From Euphorbia lathyris (lineage: Eukaryota; Streptophyta; Magnoliopsida; Malpighiales; Euphorbiaceae): 64,000 nucleotides of DNA. The DNA lies in assembly GCF_963576675.1 (NCBI RefSeq), contig NC_088918.1, positions 56,625,501 to 56,689,500 on the forward strand, written 5' to 3'. Both the position numbers and the translations under genes were made by a program. Shown here piece by piece: positions 34,142 to 45,766 of the stretch. Every line of letters starts with the position of its first letter. Position 1 is the stretch's first letter. The notes beneath the pieces are model-generated. The model worked only from the letters and a program-made list of their open reading frames with translations. It was not told the origin of the DNA and did no database searches.

Positions 34142-35185
34142 GCCGCCGAATGAGAAAGTCGAGCTACTTCGACTCTAAACGTAGCATCGGTTTGAATTTT
34201 TCAAACCTTTTGTTTATATGTATCATAACCGTTTTTTAACTTATTTTTATTTTTATTTATTCTCTCTTTTATGTTATTTTTAGTTTTCCTCTTTTAGTTA
34301 TTTTTATTTTTTTATTGTTCTTTCTTATTTTTATTTTTATTTTGTTCTCATAAATCAAAAGAAAAACAAATCCCATTTTTAAATCCAAATTTTTTTAATC
34401 ACGCGGGATGTACAACCCAGTACGCCCCACGCATCTTCGTGTCTGACCCATTTTCACAATAAAAGACACGTTACGCGGGGCGTCCTTCCTACCACGCCCC
34501 GCGTAACCTTCGGCAATTGACCCCCTCTCAAGTAAACGCCACGTATTGGACACGCGGGACGTGCCCTAGGGCACGCCTCGCGTATCCTCGGGGAGTTGTG
34601 AATTGCAACTCCCCATGGCAGCCTTTCTCTCTCCCACCTTTCCCATCACTCTCTCCTCTTCCCCAAAAATCTTTCCCACTTCTCCACTCCACCTCCTCTC
34701 TCCTCCAATCACCCTTCACCTTTTCAAATTCAAAACTTCCCTCTTCATTATTTTTGTAACCACCCTCTTAATTGTTCATTAAAATAATAAAAACATTAAA
34801 GCAATTAAAACCCATAAAAAAATTCAAAAAAAAAAAAACTCCTTAAAACCGAAAAATTGTTCGTTCCACGCGGGGCGTACCACCATTTACGCCCCGCGTC
34901 CTCGCCCCTCTCCTTTCAATTTCGGGCCAGGAGGTGCGATACGCGAAGCGTGCTTCCCTACACGCCCCGCGTACCGTGCCATTTTTGCGTCAAATAATGG
35001 GCAGAAGGTGGGATACGCGTGGCGTGGCCTCTTCACGCCCCGCGTACTCCTCTGGGAATCCGAGTTTTACTTGGATTCCCCACTCCTCCCCTATAAATAC
35101 TCCCCCTTTTTCCCTCTTCTTCCTCACAACTCATTCTAACTTCCCACACCCTTCCTACACACTCTCTCAATCCCTCACTCACACC
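34142..35185 (+). other. R3 spacer between gag and accessory ORF
   Basis: No pol and no other gene. The first 60 bases match DNA just past the R2 integrase. A T-rich stretch follows, then six inverted modules (34401-35045). A TATA-like TATAAATA at about 35092-35099 lies roughly 90 bases before the accessory ORF start and may drive it; R1 has a less clear counterpart. Confidence 0.6.
34401..35045 (+). repeat. Six inverted two-box modules in R3, upstream of accessory ORF
   Basis: Modules start near 34401, 34473, 34551, 34868, 34940 and 35013. Each is box, 9-10 bases, inverted box. The orientation rule is the opposite of the LTR arrays of the same element. Confidence 0.9.
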
Positions 35186-36387
35186 ATGGTAAGACGAAAA
35201 CAGGTTGTCGACATGCGCCCCCCACGGTCCACTCGGGCCCGTACCTCTCGTACCCAACTACGCCAATCACCACCACCCCCGAACGGGAGGAAACACCACC
35301 ACTCACCTGCCAATACCGGGCTCCTTTCCATCTTCTCAGCGAAGAAGAAGCCCAATCCTACCAAACACTCTCCGCCGCCCACGTAATGGAACTCCCGTAC
35401 ATTGAACGTAGTGTTCTTGATCGCTACAACATTGGAGGTGCCTTCGAGGACCGCCTCCGTGCTCTAAATTGGCTCGATCACTATCGGGCACACCACCACA
35501 TCTATTCTTCATTGGTCGTGCAGTTCTACACCTCCCTAGAATCCAACAATGTTCCCGGAGCCGCCCTCTTCAACTTCCGCCTTCACAACCAACCTTTCTC
35601 CATTGACACCCAGTGGCTCCGCAAGCATTTCACCGGTCAAGCGGAGGCGGGCATTGCACATTGGCCCGATGATGTCTCCCCTCATGATTTTTGGACCTCC
35701 ATCACCGGGTCCGATGATTACGATATCTCCAACCTACGCCCGGCATGCATCCGCGATCTAATCCTCCAACTTCTCCACCGCTTCATCTCCTTCTACTTCT
35801 CGGGGAAGTCCGAGTCCACCAAGGTCAATAAGTACGAGATTTTGGCCCTTTACTATTGTGCAAACGGCCTCACCTACGACCTTTCCTACCTCGTGGCCGT
35901 CCAACTCCACTACATGCCTACCCAAAAACCTGGCAAAATCGGGTTGGGCCATCTCATCACCATCTTCGCCACTTCCGCTCTTGGCGAAGCTGCCCTTGAC
36001 CGCCTCCCCAGCTTGGAGCCGCGACCCTTGGAGAAAAATTCCTTCAAATCACTCAAGCGCCCTACCTCCGGCTCGGGTGAAACTTCGGGGGCGGCCCACT
36101 CAAACGAGGAGGAAGGCTCGGACTCGGACATGGGGCTCAATTTCAGTCCACCACCCCTCCACGACTTCAACTCCCTCTATGCTCGGTTGGATATTTTAGA
36201 GGACAACCAACGCCAAGATCGGGCCCACTTCGACTCCCGCTTCGATTCCCTCGATGCTCGCCTCGATGCCTCTGAGGTTCAAAGGCGTGAGGATCGGGGC
36301 CATCTCGATGCTCGCTTCGACGCCCTCACCAACTCCTTCGCCTCCTACTTCAACATCCACGGAAATCCTCCCCCGCCTCAACCTTAG
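35186..36387 (+). pseudogene. R3 accessory ORF (Athila ORF-1-like), near intact
   Basis: The ATG at 35186 (MVRRKQVVDMRPPRSTRA) corresponds to the R1 start. A single-base loss in a C-rich run near 35275 shifts the frame, after which it is open to 36387. From the internal ATG at 35386, 333 residues are continuous. The protein has a globular middle (HDFWTSITGSDDYDISNL, LLHRFISFYFSGKSEST, LALYYC) like the Athila ORF-1 family. From about residue 255 it has repeated RFDxLDARLDA-like heptads that predict a coiled coil, then a short tail of prolines. No transmembrane segment is evident, and the role of the family is unknown. Codon use is GC-rich compared with the gag and pol nearby. The coiled coil suggests self-assembly, which is inference only. 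Confidence 0.72.
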
Positions 36388-37705
36388 TTTCCCTTTCTTT
36401 GTTTTTATGTTTTCCTTTGTTTTGTGTTTATTTTAGTTCGTTTTCATTTTCTTGTTTTTGGTATCTTTTTTGTGTTTTTATTGTACTTTCTTTTTTCTGT
36501 TAATATATTTCCCTTTTTGTTTCGTTTGATTTATTTCCTCTTTTCGTGTTCCTTTTTCTCTGTCTATGCACCTTTAATAACCTTCACGCAGGGCGTACTC
36601 CATTTTACGCCCCGCGTGCTCATCATTTTTCTTGAATAAAACTCTCAGAAACTCAAACACGCGGGGCGCCCCTCTAAGCACGTCCTGCGTATTTGAGTCT
36701 CTGGCCAAACTTCGTTTAAAATATATCTCCTACGCAGGGCGCACCCCTGGGCACGCCTCGCGTAGGACCTGACCTTCAAGGGTCCTATTTGTTCATTAAA
36801 ATTCCTTCTTTATTTTTGTTTTTGTCTTTCTTTTCTTTTGCGACGTCCTTGGAATAGACGTCATTTTAATAACGCAGAGGGCCGTGCAACCCCGCACTTA
36901 CCGTTTGTTTTGCACTAACAAAAACAAAAATTAAAATTAAATAAACAACAAAATAATTAAACTAATTTATTGATTCTTTAATTTTTCCGACACACTACTC
37001 CCTCGGAAATTAATTAAAAGTTCCGTTATTTGTCCTTAGATGTAAAGACATTAATACAAAGGATCGGTTTTAGTAAGAAATTTTAGTCTTAATTCTGAAG
37101 CTCTAGAATTTATGCAAAGCCTAGGTTCGTACTAAACAAAAGCATTGATTCCTAACCCACAGGTCATCTCCATAATGAAATTCAAAAAGGCAATAAAAAC
37201 AGGATAGTTGAAAATTTGAACAAGAACTTGAACGTACACAATCAACCCGAATTTTGTGAGGTAATTTTGAGCCTAAAAGAGTTCGCACGAGAACTCTATT
37301 TATTTCACAATTTTTGAGAGCTTTGACTTCACTCGACTCATAGAGTTTGCACCTAATACCGGGTTAAGTACACTTATTTTGGTTAAAATGGCAATAGATG
37401 ATAAAACGAACCCACTTAGTCTAATTCTTTTCTTAAATTATTTTTCTCGTTTTCATCAACCGCTAGGAAACCCCCTCGAGCCTATTAACCGACTTTTTTT
37501 TTGTTAATACCCCTTTTTAACATTTAACCATTTTTTTCCTCTTGTTTAAATACCAACAAAATCAAATCGCACCCGAAATAAGCCAAGGCCTTGAAAAGTA
37601 AGCACCATAAGCTTTCGAAATCATTTTTGTGCCGCTCTCAAAACAAAAAAAAAAAGAAAAGGAAAAAACACAATAAAGAGAAAAAGGCATTCTCAAGCTC
37701 CACCC
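36388..37705 (+). other. R3 noncoding tail
   Basis: T-rich DNA after the accessory ORF, then three inverted modules (36586-36763). Next comes the conserved block with GCAACCCCGCACTTA (about 36890) and AT-rich sequence matching the R2 tail. It is cut by C3 at 37705. No gene seen. Confidence 0.7.
36586..36763 (+). repeat. Three inverted two-box modules in R3, downstream of accessory ORF
   Basis: Modules are at about 36586, 36658 and 36732, spaced about 73 bp, with inverted boxes and 10-base spacers. The flanks include CTCAGAAACTCA and GAGTCTCTGG. This matches the three-module group of R1 at 187-365. Confidence 0.88.
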
Positions 37706-39031
37706 TGTTGGTCCCTTATAACGTGACAAGTTAGTTCCAAAGGGGGGGGATAGGAACTATTTAAAATTTTTGTCCGTTAAGGCTGACTTCTTTTCTTATG
37801 AAAAGGATTACACAACGTCACTAAGTAGATTCAAGACACAAGCTTAGTCAACTTGTGACTAAGTCTGCTTCTTTACTTGAGTCAGAAAATAGCACTTAGA
37901 GTCTATTCCTGAACTCAGCTTCTTAGTAAACTTAACTCAGCGTGAGTTCTTTACTTAGTCAGTTTTCACAGCAAGCAATATATATTAAAGGAGTTTAAGG
38001 GTTAGAAAGATATTACTCAGCAGACTTATCCTGGTTTGGCCTCTCCGCCTACGTCCAGTCCCTGGAACTCGTTCCGAGCTTTTTGAATTCTCTACTGAGC
38101 TCTTTAAAGGTAGAGCACGAAACCTTTTACAAATAGAAGCTGAGTATAACAAGAGTACCTTCCTCTATACCTCTACTCACTCCTATATCTACGCTGAGTA
38201 CTATAACCGAGTACTCAGCCTCTCCTTTCTATTCTTCTAGAAATGATAAAGTGTTTGTCCTAAACAACGATTGCTAAGACACTTTAGATGATTGGAAATC
38301 ACTCTAAACTTTTACACAATAATATGGAAATTGGTGTAAGGTATTTGTTTTGCTTTTCTCACAGAATCTTCGAGTATGAATTTGGTCAGCATTTCGACAA
38401 CTTGAAGTTCTGCATCGATTGAAGCAAATGGATGGCCTTTATATAGTGACACTTGAGGCACCTGGTCATTTCGAATTTCGAAATAACCGTTGGAGGGAAA
38501 CGGCTTCCTGTCGTTGTCACTCTGGGCGTGCTCAGCGTCGTTGGCCAATAGCATTCTTGCATCTTCTGTCTTCGTTAGTCTTCGGCAGAATGTTTCGCTA
38601 TTTAAGGAAAAGTCCACGAGATAGCTTTCTACGCCTTCTGAACTTTTCCCAAAGCAGAAATACTTTGTCTAGAAGTTGAACATTGTCTGCCGCTGTCCAG
38701 ACTGCTTTGTCGTCCAACTCAGCAACTTCTTCTTGAAGCTTTTGCCACGAAGGCTTCTCGATCCTTCTCTTGCTGAGTCGTCGTTTTAGTTGATACGGCT
38801 ACGTTTTGTACTCTTAGGCCGAATGGTATTGATGTGTTGACTTGGGCTTGACTTCCACTTTATGGGCCTTTGGCCTTTTTAATCTCAATGTCTTATACAC
38901 AATTAAACTCAACATTGAACAAACACATTAGTGTAATAAATCAAAGCATTTAAATTTAATGTGTTAAAATATTTTTATCATCACTTAAATAATTTTGTCA
39001 AATCAAAATCATGTGGAAAGGTGTTTCAACA
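37706..39031 (-). mobile_element. C3 3' LTR, 1.33 kb
   Basis: On the minus strand it starts TGTTGAAACACC and ends GGGACCAACA, like C2. TATATAAA is at 38438-38445. It is directly preceded, on the element strand, by a purine tract. The ORFs in it (38312-38679) are not conserved in C2 and are not genes. Confidence 0.9.
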
Positions 39032-39610
39032 AACTCCCCCATTTTGATGTTGGCAAAAATATTCAGTCGAAGAACTCACTGTTGAGCTCCCCCATGATAG
39101 TTGACCTTATTTTATCAAATGACTCCCCCGTAAGGTTTGAGCTACTGACTTAGTTTTACTCTAAACATTTCAAGGTTTAATTGAGTAAGTCTAAGGTCAG
39201 TTTTCAGAGATAGATCAGCTCATGGAACATATTCTATTTAACTCAGTTTTACGCGGAAGGTTTAAATATCAGAGAGCGCTGAGAATGCTTTGTTCAATGA
39301 GTTTTAGTTAAATGGACATATAAGAAGTGGTCAACATGCATGATCAACACAGCAGACATATCATCAATTAATATAGACAGTGTAGCACAGTTGATTTAAT
39401 GAAGATGCGTTTTAACAAATTATATTAATTACTTAAGTAAACATCGCATAAGAGTGGTCATTATGAAAGAGATATAGATGCAATATAATTTGTTTTGAAT
39501 TTAAAGTCAGCACAACAGGGTTCACAAAAAGAACACAGATATAAAGGTTCAGAACACAGATATAAAGGTTCAAAAACAAAAGCTAGCTATCCTAGTCAAT
39601 ACAAGTTAAG
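39032..39610 (-). other. C3 tail with purine tract
   Basis: The first bases next to the LTR read AAAATGGGGGAGTT on the minus strand, the likely polypurine tract. The rest up to the ORF end is AT-rich and noncoding. Confidence 0.75.
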
Positions 39611-41879
39611 CTACTTTTGTTTGCCCTTGCCCTTGTGTTGCGGCTGACTAACTGCGGCTTGCTGAGTTCGTGGGGCTTGTTCTTTCTCCCCCGTTTTTCC
39701 ATCATCAGGTTTAGGAATGAAGGTGGCTTCAATTGCAGCTTGAGTGAGGCGCTGAGAAAATGCCTTTAGCTTTCTCGTGCTTTCATTCATTCCGTCGAAA
39801 ATTGGAACACCATCATCCACAATGGATCGAGGAATTTCGATTGATGCAGCACTTAGCATACTTAAGACAGCGGCTTGAGACTTGCCAATCCGGTGCATGG
39901 TTTCAGTGAGCATGGCAAAGGCTTGATGAAACATCTTTAGCAAAGAGGAGTCATAATACTCACGCTGAGCGTTGATTTCGCGCACATTGCTAAAAGTTGC
40001 TCGAGAATACTTCAGAATCTTGTTGGTTTTAAGCTCGTCAGTTGCCATCTCTTGTCTGTTTAAGTTTAGCAGATGCACAACCTCGCTAATTTGCTCAATA
40101 GAGCATTGAGAGGAGGTGGAAAGCTGGTGATTGGTTTTCTCTTGCTCGGTGTGAAGCTGGCTGAAGAGATGTTATACTTCGGCAGAAGTGGCATATGCTG
40201 AATTCACAGCTGATAGTTGATGAAACTCCCTTTGCAGTGAGTTTATATGGTTGACCATGGTCAGCTGGAGTTCGGCCAGCTTCAGTATATAGTCCTGCCT
40301 GGGCTGTTGAGATTGTAGTGTAGTCATGACACTCAGAAGATCCTTCATACCTTTGATCTCCGTAAGAAGCTGAGTGTCAGACGAAAATGGAGTTGTCTCA
40401 ACAGTGGTAGATTCAGCGGCATTGGTACTTGATTGATGGAGGTCCTGGATGAGAGCTTGAGCTGAGACAATGATTCTTCGACCAGACTCAGAGGCAATAA
40501 GGTAGCTAAAGGATCCATCTTGTGTTGGCCTAGATGTCGGAAGTGGAGTATAACCGAATAAGGGCATTGTTTGGTTCTGCTCGTCATTGGAAGGCCCAGC
40601 ATTGTCAGCGGCTGGCCTGGAATTAGTATTGTCAGTGGAAACTGACTGAATCTGATTCTGCTCATTTAGTTGGGGAAATGGAGGATCAGCAGAAAGAGTT
40701 GCTTGCTCAGTGTCAGGCTGAAGCTGACTAGGTGATGGAATGTTAGGAAGTTCAGTGTCCACCTGAGCAGGAAAATCCTTAGCTTGCTCAACAGTTTGAG
40801 GAGCGGAATCTTCGAGCACTTGCTCGGCATTACTTTGGTTGGCAGAGGCATTTAAGTCGGCATGTTCCTTTGGAGAAACAGAGGCTTGATTTTCTAGTTG
40901 CCCTTGTTAAGACTCAGGAGGGATTGAGAAGTATTTAAGTTGGACATCTGTAAGATCAGGAATCTCATCCCTCAGCGGTGAGTCACCCATGAGGTCAATG
41001 ACGGGTGTTTTGAAGGCTTTCTTCTTCTCAGTCTCCTAAGCTTCGGAGGAGTAGGGTCACACGGAATAGACTCAATGGAGTCGGTGGGTGAGGCATCCCT
41101 TTGAACAGCAGGATCATTTTCTTGGTTCTCAGTTTCTTCTTCATCAACCAACTCAGTGTTGATTGGTTCAAGATGCTCATCATCTGCTGGTTCCTCAGTG
41201 TCATCCTGACCACTTTCTTCTTCTTCAGACTCATCATCTAGTTCTTCTTCTTCTAACTGGTCATCCAACTCTTCCTCATCAAACTGACCACCCAATTGGT
41301 CTTGGTCTTGTTCTTCCTCAACCTGTTGCTCAGCGTCAATCCCTTGACTCTGTGCATAGTGTGAGTTAGGAGGAACGACGATATCTGTTGGCATGGCCTT
41401 AATAGGTCTTAACTCAAACTTAAGTTGTTTCTTCCTCTTCCTTAATGGTTGGTCATCAACCTCTCTTTCTTCTGTTTCAAGCTCAGCTTGCCTAGGTCGT
41501 TTCGCAGCTGACCTAGATCCACCCGGACTTTGTTGAGTTTGCGGCTTTGTTCCTTTACATACAACTTTGATCCTCTTTAGGGTAGAGGCAGCTCCTTTAG
41601 ATGTGCTTTGCACAACTTTCCTCTTTCTTTGTGTTCTTCCCTTTCTAGTCACTACCCCCTCGACGTTCTGGACAGCTGTAGACACCGAGTCGGAGGACCT
41701 GTGACGAAAACCTATAACAAAGCGGTCGAAGCGGTTGGTTCCGGAAAAATTTAAAAAAAAAGAGAGAAGAAAAATATATAATAAGAAAAAGAAAGAAAGA
41801 AAAAGTCAACGTAAATCAAGGTCGTCAAGTGGACGGCTCGCGAGCGCTCAGCGACGTGGTGCAAGAGCCTAGCGGCAGC

Positions 41880-42115
41880 CGACGTGTGTCCGACGACAGT
41901 TGGACGCGCGCCCGGCAGCGCGGGGCGTGCGCTCAACGTCCGGCGGCGTGCGCTCGACGACCGTTGGGCGCGCGCGCCCGATAGCGTGGGTGCACGCCCG
42001 ACGGCCGCTGGGCGCGCACGCCCGGCAGCCGTCGGGCAAACGCCCAACGATAGTTGGTCGTTCGCCCAACCTGTTTTGGGCGACGCCCAATCTTAGTTGG
42101 GCGTCGCCCAAAACT
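41880..42115. repeat. Palindrome-rich array in S3
   Basis: Many copies of a TTGGGCG-type word occur in both orientations, often as TTGGGCG, centre, CGCCCAA, mixed with GCGCGC-rich runs. It ends 18 bases before the TATA-like box. It is unrelated in sequence to the ACGCGGGGCGT boxes and to the S1 array. Confidence 0.75.
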
Positions 42116-42132
42116 TTCCGGGACCCGTTGCC

Positions 42133-42140
42133 TATTTAAG
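42133..42140 (+). promoter_or_regulatory. TATA-like box of S3
   Basis: TATTTAAG followed by GCACGG, directly after the palindrome array. Weak consensus match. Confidence 0.4.
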
Positions 42141-45100
42141 GCACGGATCCCCATGCAATTTAGGAGGAGGATTTTTTGGAGAGCTTTCTCACTCTAGACA
42201 TTTTTAGAGAGAGAAAGTGAATTTTTTTGAGAAAAATATTTTTTTTTCTCAAAAAGTCCGAATTTTCCAAAAGTTAAAATTTTTACTAAAAAGACGAAAA
42301 ACAAAAAAAACCCGGCAAATCACAACTCGTGGAACCGACCGACTTCGACTGTCAGATACCGATCTTGAGGTATTATCCGAGGACTAGACTCGTTTTATTT
42401 TATTTAATTTATTTCCTTTATTTATTTATTTTTATGTTATAATTTTATTTATTTAGTTATTTATTTATTTATCACGTTTTACTTAATTTTTCGTATTTAT
42501 TTAATTTTCGTCTCGTATTAGATAAACGTTCGGTTTTGTTTTAAAATAAAAACCTCGTTTTAATATCCCAATATGAACCATGATCTGATTCGAAGGTAGT
42601 TCGGGTATTAAAAACGTTGTAATTATAAGTTTTAAAAATATTTCAAAATAACGTTTAAAATAAAAACGTCGTTTTAGGAACTTCTGTTATAGACTATGAT
42701 CCATTTTTGGTAGTTCGGAAGTCCAAAACGATAGAATAGATCTAATCTAAAGCTTTTGAATAAATCTGGAAAGTTGTGGACTGTTTCTGTAATTTTACGT
42801 TTTCTGTCACTAAAGGCTGTTTACCGACGGATTTTCCGTCGGTAAAGCTGCTGGAACCTTAAATACCCATTTTGTGAGTCTTTTTCTTATCTTTTTGGCA
42901 TTTCTTTTTAAGTATATCTCTATTTAATTATGTAAAATACTTGATAAATATATTTTTGGTTTATATAATTATTATCTATATATTATATGTATATTTATGT
43001 TATGTTAGAAACTTAATTTATATTGATTTGGTTTTGCAAATTATATAAATATATATGTATAGTTTTTGTGACTTTTTGGGATGATTAATTGGTTTTTGGG
43101 TCATGATGTAAATATTGTTTTTGAATCAAATGTTATTTTCTTATTTATGAGCTTACCTCATCATTTTTACATGTTTTGATTATAATATATCATACTTAGT
43201 GTTATTTTCATTATTATACATATACTTAGTTATATTATATGGTATTCTTTACTTAGTTTTCAAAGTTATATGTATATCATTATTTTTATCTAAAAATATA
43301 TATATATGTATATATGTACATATTCTTTTCCTTATTCTTTTGGCATTTGGGGACATGTGTTTTAAATTGGTTTTCAATTGATGAATTTTGGTTTAGTTGG
43401 TTTATTGTTGTAATTATATTCAAGTAAGGATTAATTGAGTGAAAAAAGGGGAAAATAAATCACAAAAAAGAGAGTTTAATTTGCTTATTTAAACTTAAAG
43501 TTTTCTAGATATTCCTAAAAGTGTAAATAACGTTTTCTTGACATTTTTAAACCATTTCTTAAAACATCACGTTTTAAAACCTTAATTCGTTCCAACGACG
43601 GATTAAGCGATCCTTGTAATTAAAATTGCTTTTAATTGTAAATAATAGAGTTTTTGAATTGTTTTCCCAACTAAATGGTTTTTGAACAAAATAAATTGAC
43701 TTGTATGCTTAATCACGTTTTCTTGTTAAAACTTTTATCTCAACATTTTCCAAACGCTCGAGTCGTTCCAACGGCGATTCGAGTGAACGTCATTAAACGG
43801 GGTTTTGAAACGTACCTAAATCGTTCCAATGGCGATTAAGGTACGAACCATGTAAATAAACTCGTTTTTGGGAAGTGAGCTTAGTTTAGAGTTAGTATGT
43901 AATACGAAGCATAAATCATATTGTAAACCAATCAATTCTTTCTTCTCCCCATCTCTCTCCTATGTATTTTGAATTGATGTAAATGGGTGATTCTTTACCA
44001 AAATGGCTTTCCATAATATATGCTCAAAACGGTTTTCAAAACGAGAAAGAAAAGGTTTCAAATGAATTTTAAACTTAAAGAAATATGCGATTAGTCCGTT
44101 ATCGCCTAACACGCTGAGTAGGAGGCCGGTGGTTCATAACCGGGCGATGTCGGGGTGCCTAGTAGCCTTTCTCCGGAAAGGAGCTAGCCTTCTCGGCTCG
44201 TACCTAAGTTTCCCGAACCCTCACCGGTCTCCCGCAAGGGATCGGTGTTCATTTTCCCATTCGTGGGTGGCGACTCTTCCATACTCCGAGCTCCGGTCCT
44301 GCCGAGCAGCTTGATTCCATGATTGGTTGCTTTCGGCGCCAATCACCGCTTACGTCGCCATGAGGTGTCCACCCCCCAGTCCGCCCGGGAGATTAGGCCG
44401 CGACACCTCGTCTAACAACAGCGTCCCCTTTTCCTTCCTTCGCCACAATTGGTAGGTCATGTGCCAAACCAAATAGGGCAGCAGCTGTAATTTCGGTTCC
44501 CCGAACTTGGATTTCTGAAACCGTGTCTACTTTGTGATCCTGGAGGATTCGAGTGATAAAGGAGCCCAGCCTAAGGGTTCATGTACTTCGTAGAAACCCA
44601 CCAATTACGAAGATAGGCATATTTATCGGTGTGTAGGTCAGCATGTGCCATATGAAACACTGCTCGAAGTTGGTTGCTGAGTTGATGCAGTTGATTTTGG
44701 GGTAGAGGAAATTTGTCAGTATGAAATTTCACCTACATGACCCTCAGGTTTGCAGAAGGTCTGAACGTAGTCGGTTTTGGTATGGTCACCAGATTTACGA
44801 AGTATAGCTCCTTCGTTTTTCAGCTTGAACAGTGAGGCTAGATATGCTGGGTTGATGGAGATGTTCTTTCCTCGAACATGAGTTGCTAGGTAGTTCCTGT
44901 TATCATTGGCGACTTTCAGGTTGGCGTAAAATTCTCGTACCAACTCAGGGTAAGTGGGATCCCGAACTGAGAACAGCTCGGTCCAGCCATTGTTCTTGAT
45001 CCACTCACACAAAGGCTGCTTGGCATCCACGAATCCTTGTGAGAACCACCACGAGTGGTCAATCTTCCACCCCCTCACACTCTCGAAGACTTGAGTGTAG

Positions 45101-45395
45101 GTGCGTTGTACTACTTTCTTACCCTTGTCCTTTTGCTGCTGTTTCCCTTTGGAAGAGGTGGCTTGGGCAGCTTAAGCTTTCTTGCTCGGCGTAGTAGCTC
45201 CAGTGAGATTACGCTGAGTAGGAGAAGTGGGATTATCATCGGAGCGGTTATGGGAAAGACCGGCACCGAAGATGTTCAGAGAAATTTTAGTCATTTTCTC
45301 AAATAAGTTTTTAGGAGATTTGGGAACATTGAGAGAGAGAGTATAAATGCCAAAGATTTCTAAGCGTAAAGAAATAGACGTGGGAATTCATCCAC

Positions 45396-45403
45396 TATTT
45401 ATA
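45396..45403 (-). promoter_or_regulatory. Internal TATA box before the C3 envelope-position ORF
   Basis: TATAAATA followed by GTGGATGAATTC on the minus strand, about 100 bases before the ATG at 45294, with a CTCTCTCTC leader between. C4 has the same box, downstream bases and spacing (60773). Confidence 0.6.
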
Positions 45404-45766
45404 GAGATGTTGAGTTAATCCATGGCGTTGAGTAGTCCGTTTTGCCTTGAGATTCTCAATCGACAAAGATTTTGGCATTTATGACACATACGGCGCGTGT
45501 GTTTTCTAATTATAGCCTATACGTCATCCTAGGTGGCTATTTAATTCGCGTGGTTTGCGTTAAAGTTTGCAACGGCTCTTTACTCAGTGTTAAGAATTTC
45601 AAGCGTTTAAAATTCTGAGTAATCAGTGTTAGGCAAAGGAATAGATCTTATGCGTAGAAGCTCAGCTTGAGGTAAATACTCAGCATGTATATTTATCTAC
45701 TCGGCATGTAATAACACAAATCATTCAGCATGGTAATTCACTCAGCATGCATACTATGCTTGGAAT

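Larger units (their letters stand above)
30715..37705 (+). mobile_element. R3: Athila-like element without pol, sister of R1, 3' end missing here
   Basis: The order is 5' LTR (30715-32525), primer site, gag (32697-34141), inverted modules, accessory ORF (35186-36387), more modules and noncoding tail. It is cut at 37705 by C3; the tail stops at CTCCACCC, where R2 continues with GAGCAATTTT on the same element strand. As in R1, protease, RT and integrase are missing and gag ends at the homologous stop. R3 sits in the C2 gag with CTGTC before it. The remaining tail and 3' LTR should follow C3/C4 right of the window. Confidence 0.9.
41677..44417 (+). mobile_element. S3: solo LTR, 2.74 kb, probably gypsy
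   Basis: It starts TGTAGACACCG and ends CGTCTAACA, flanked by a perfect 5-bp duplication ACAGC (41672-41676 and 44418-44422). Plus orientation is chosen because a GC-rich palindrome-rich region (about 41880-42115) is followed by a TATTTAAG box (42133) and a purine-rich leader-like stretch. The rest (42250-44000) is AT-rich and noncoding. The last 350 bases are GC-richer. No internal domain is present. Confidence 0.85.
39611..45294 (-). pseudogene. C3 envelope-position ORF, broken and split by S3
   Basis: The start ATG at 45294 (MTKISLNIFGAG) lies about 100 bases after an internal TATA box. An in-frame TAA near 45173 is followed by the conserved region WWFSQGF, CEWIKNNGWTELFS and YLASLFKLKNEG (45078-44716). 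The frame decays toward 44423, where S3 is inserted. After S3, segments 41676-40972 (Lys-rich, then very acidic Glu/Asp-rich), 40819-40172 and 40078-39611 correspond to successive parts of the C4 protein. In SIRE elements an ORF in this place is called envelope-like; I see no clear signal peptide or membrane helix. The N-terminal part resembles the Pfam-style putative plant transposon protein domain. Confidence 0.75.

Noticed and set aside
41751..42154. GC-rich ORFs in S3
   Set aside because: They fall in a palindrome-rich LTR segment with no conserved frame or known domain.
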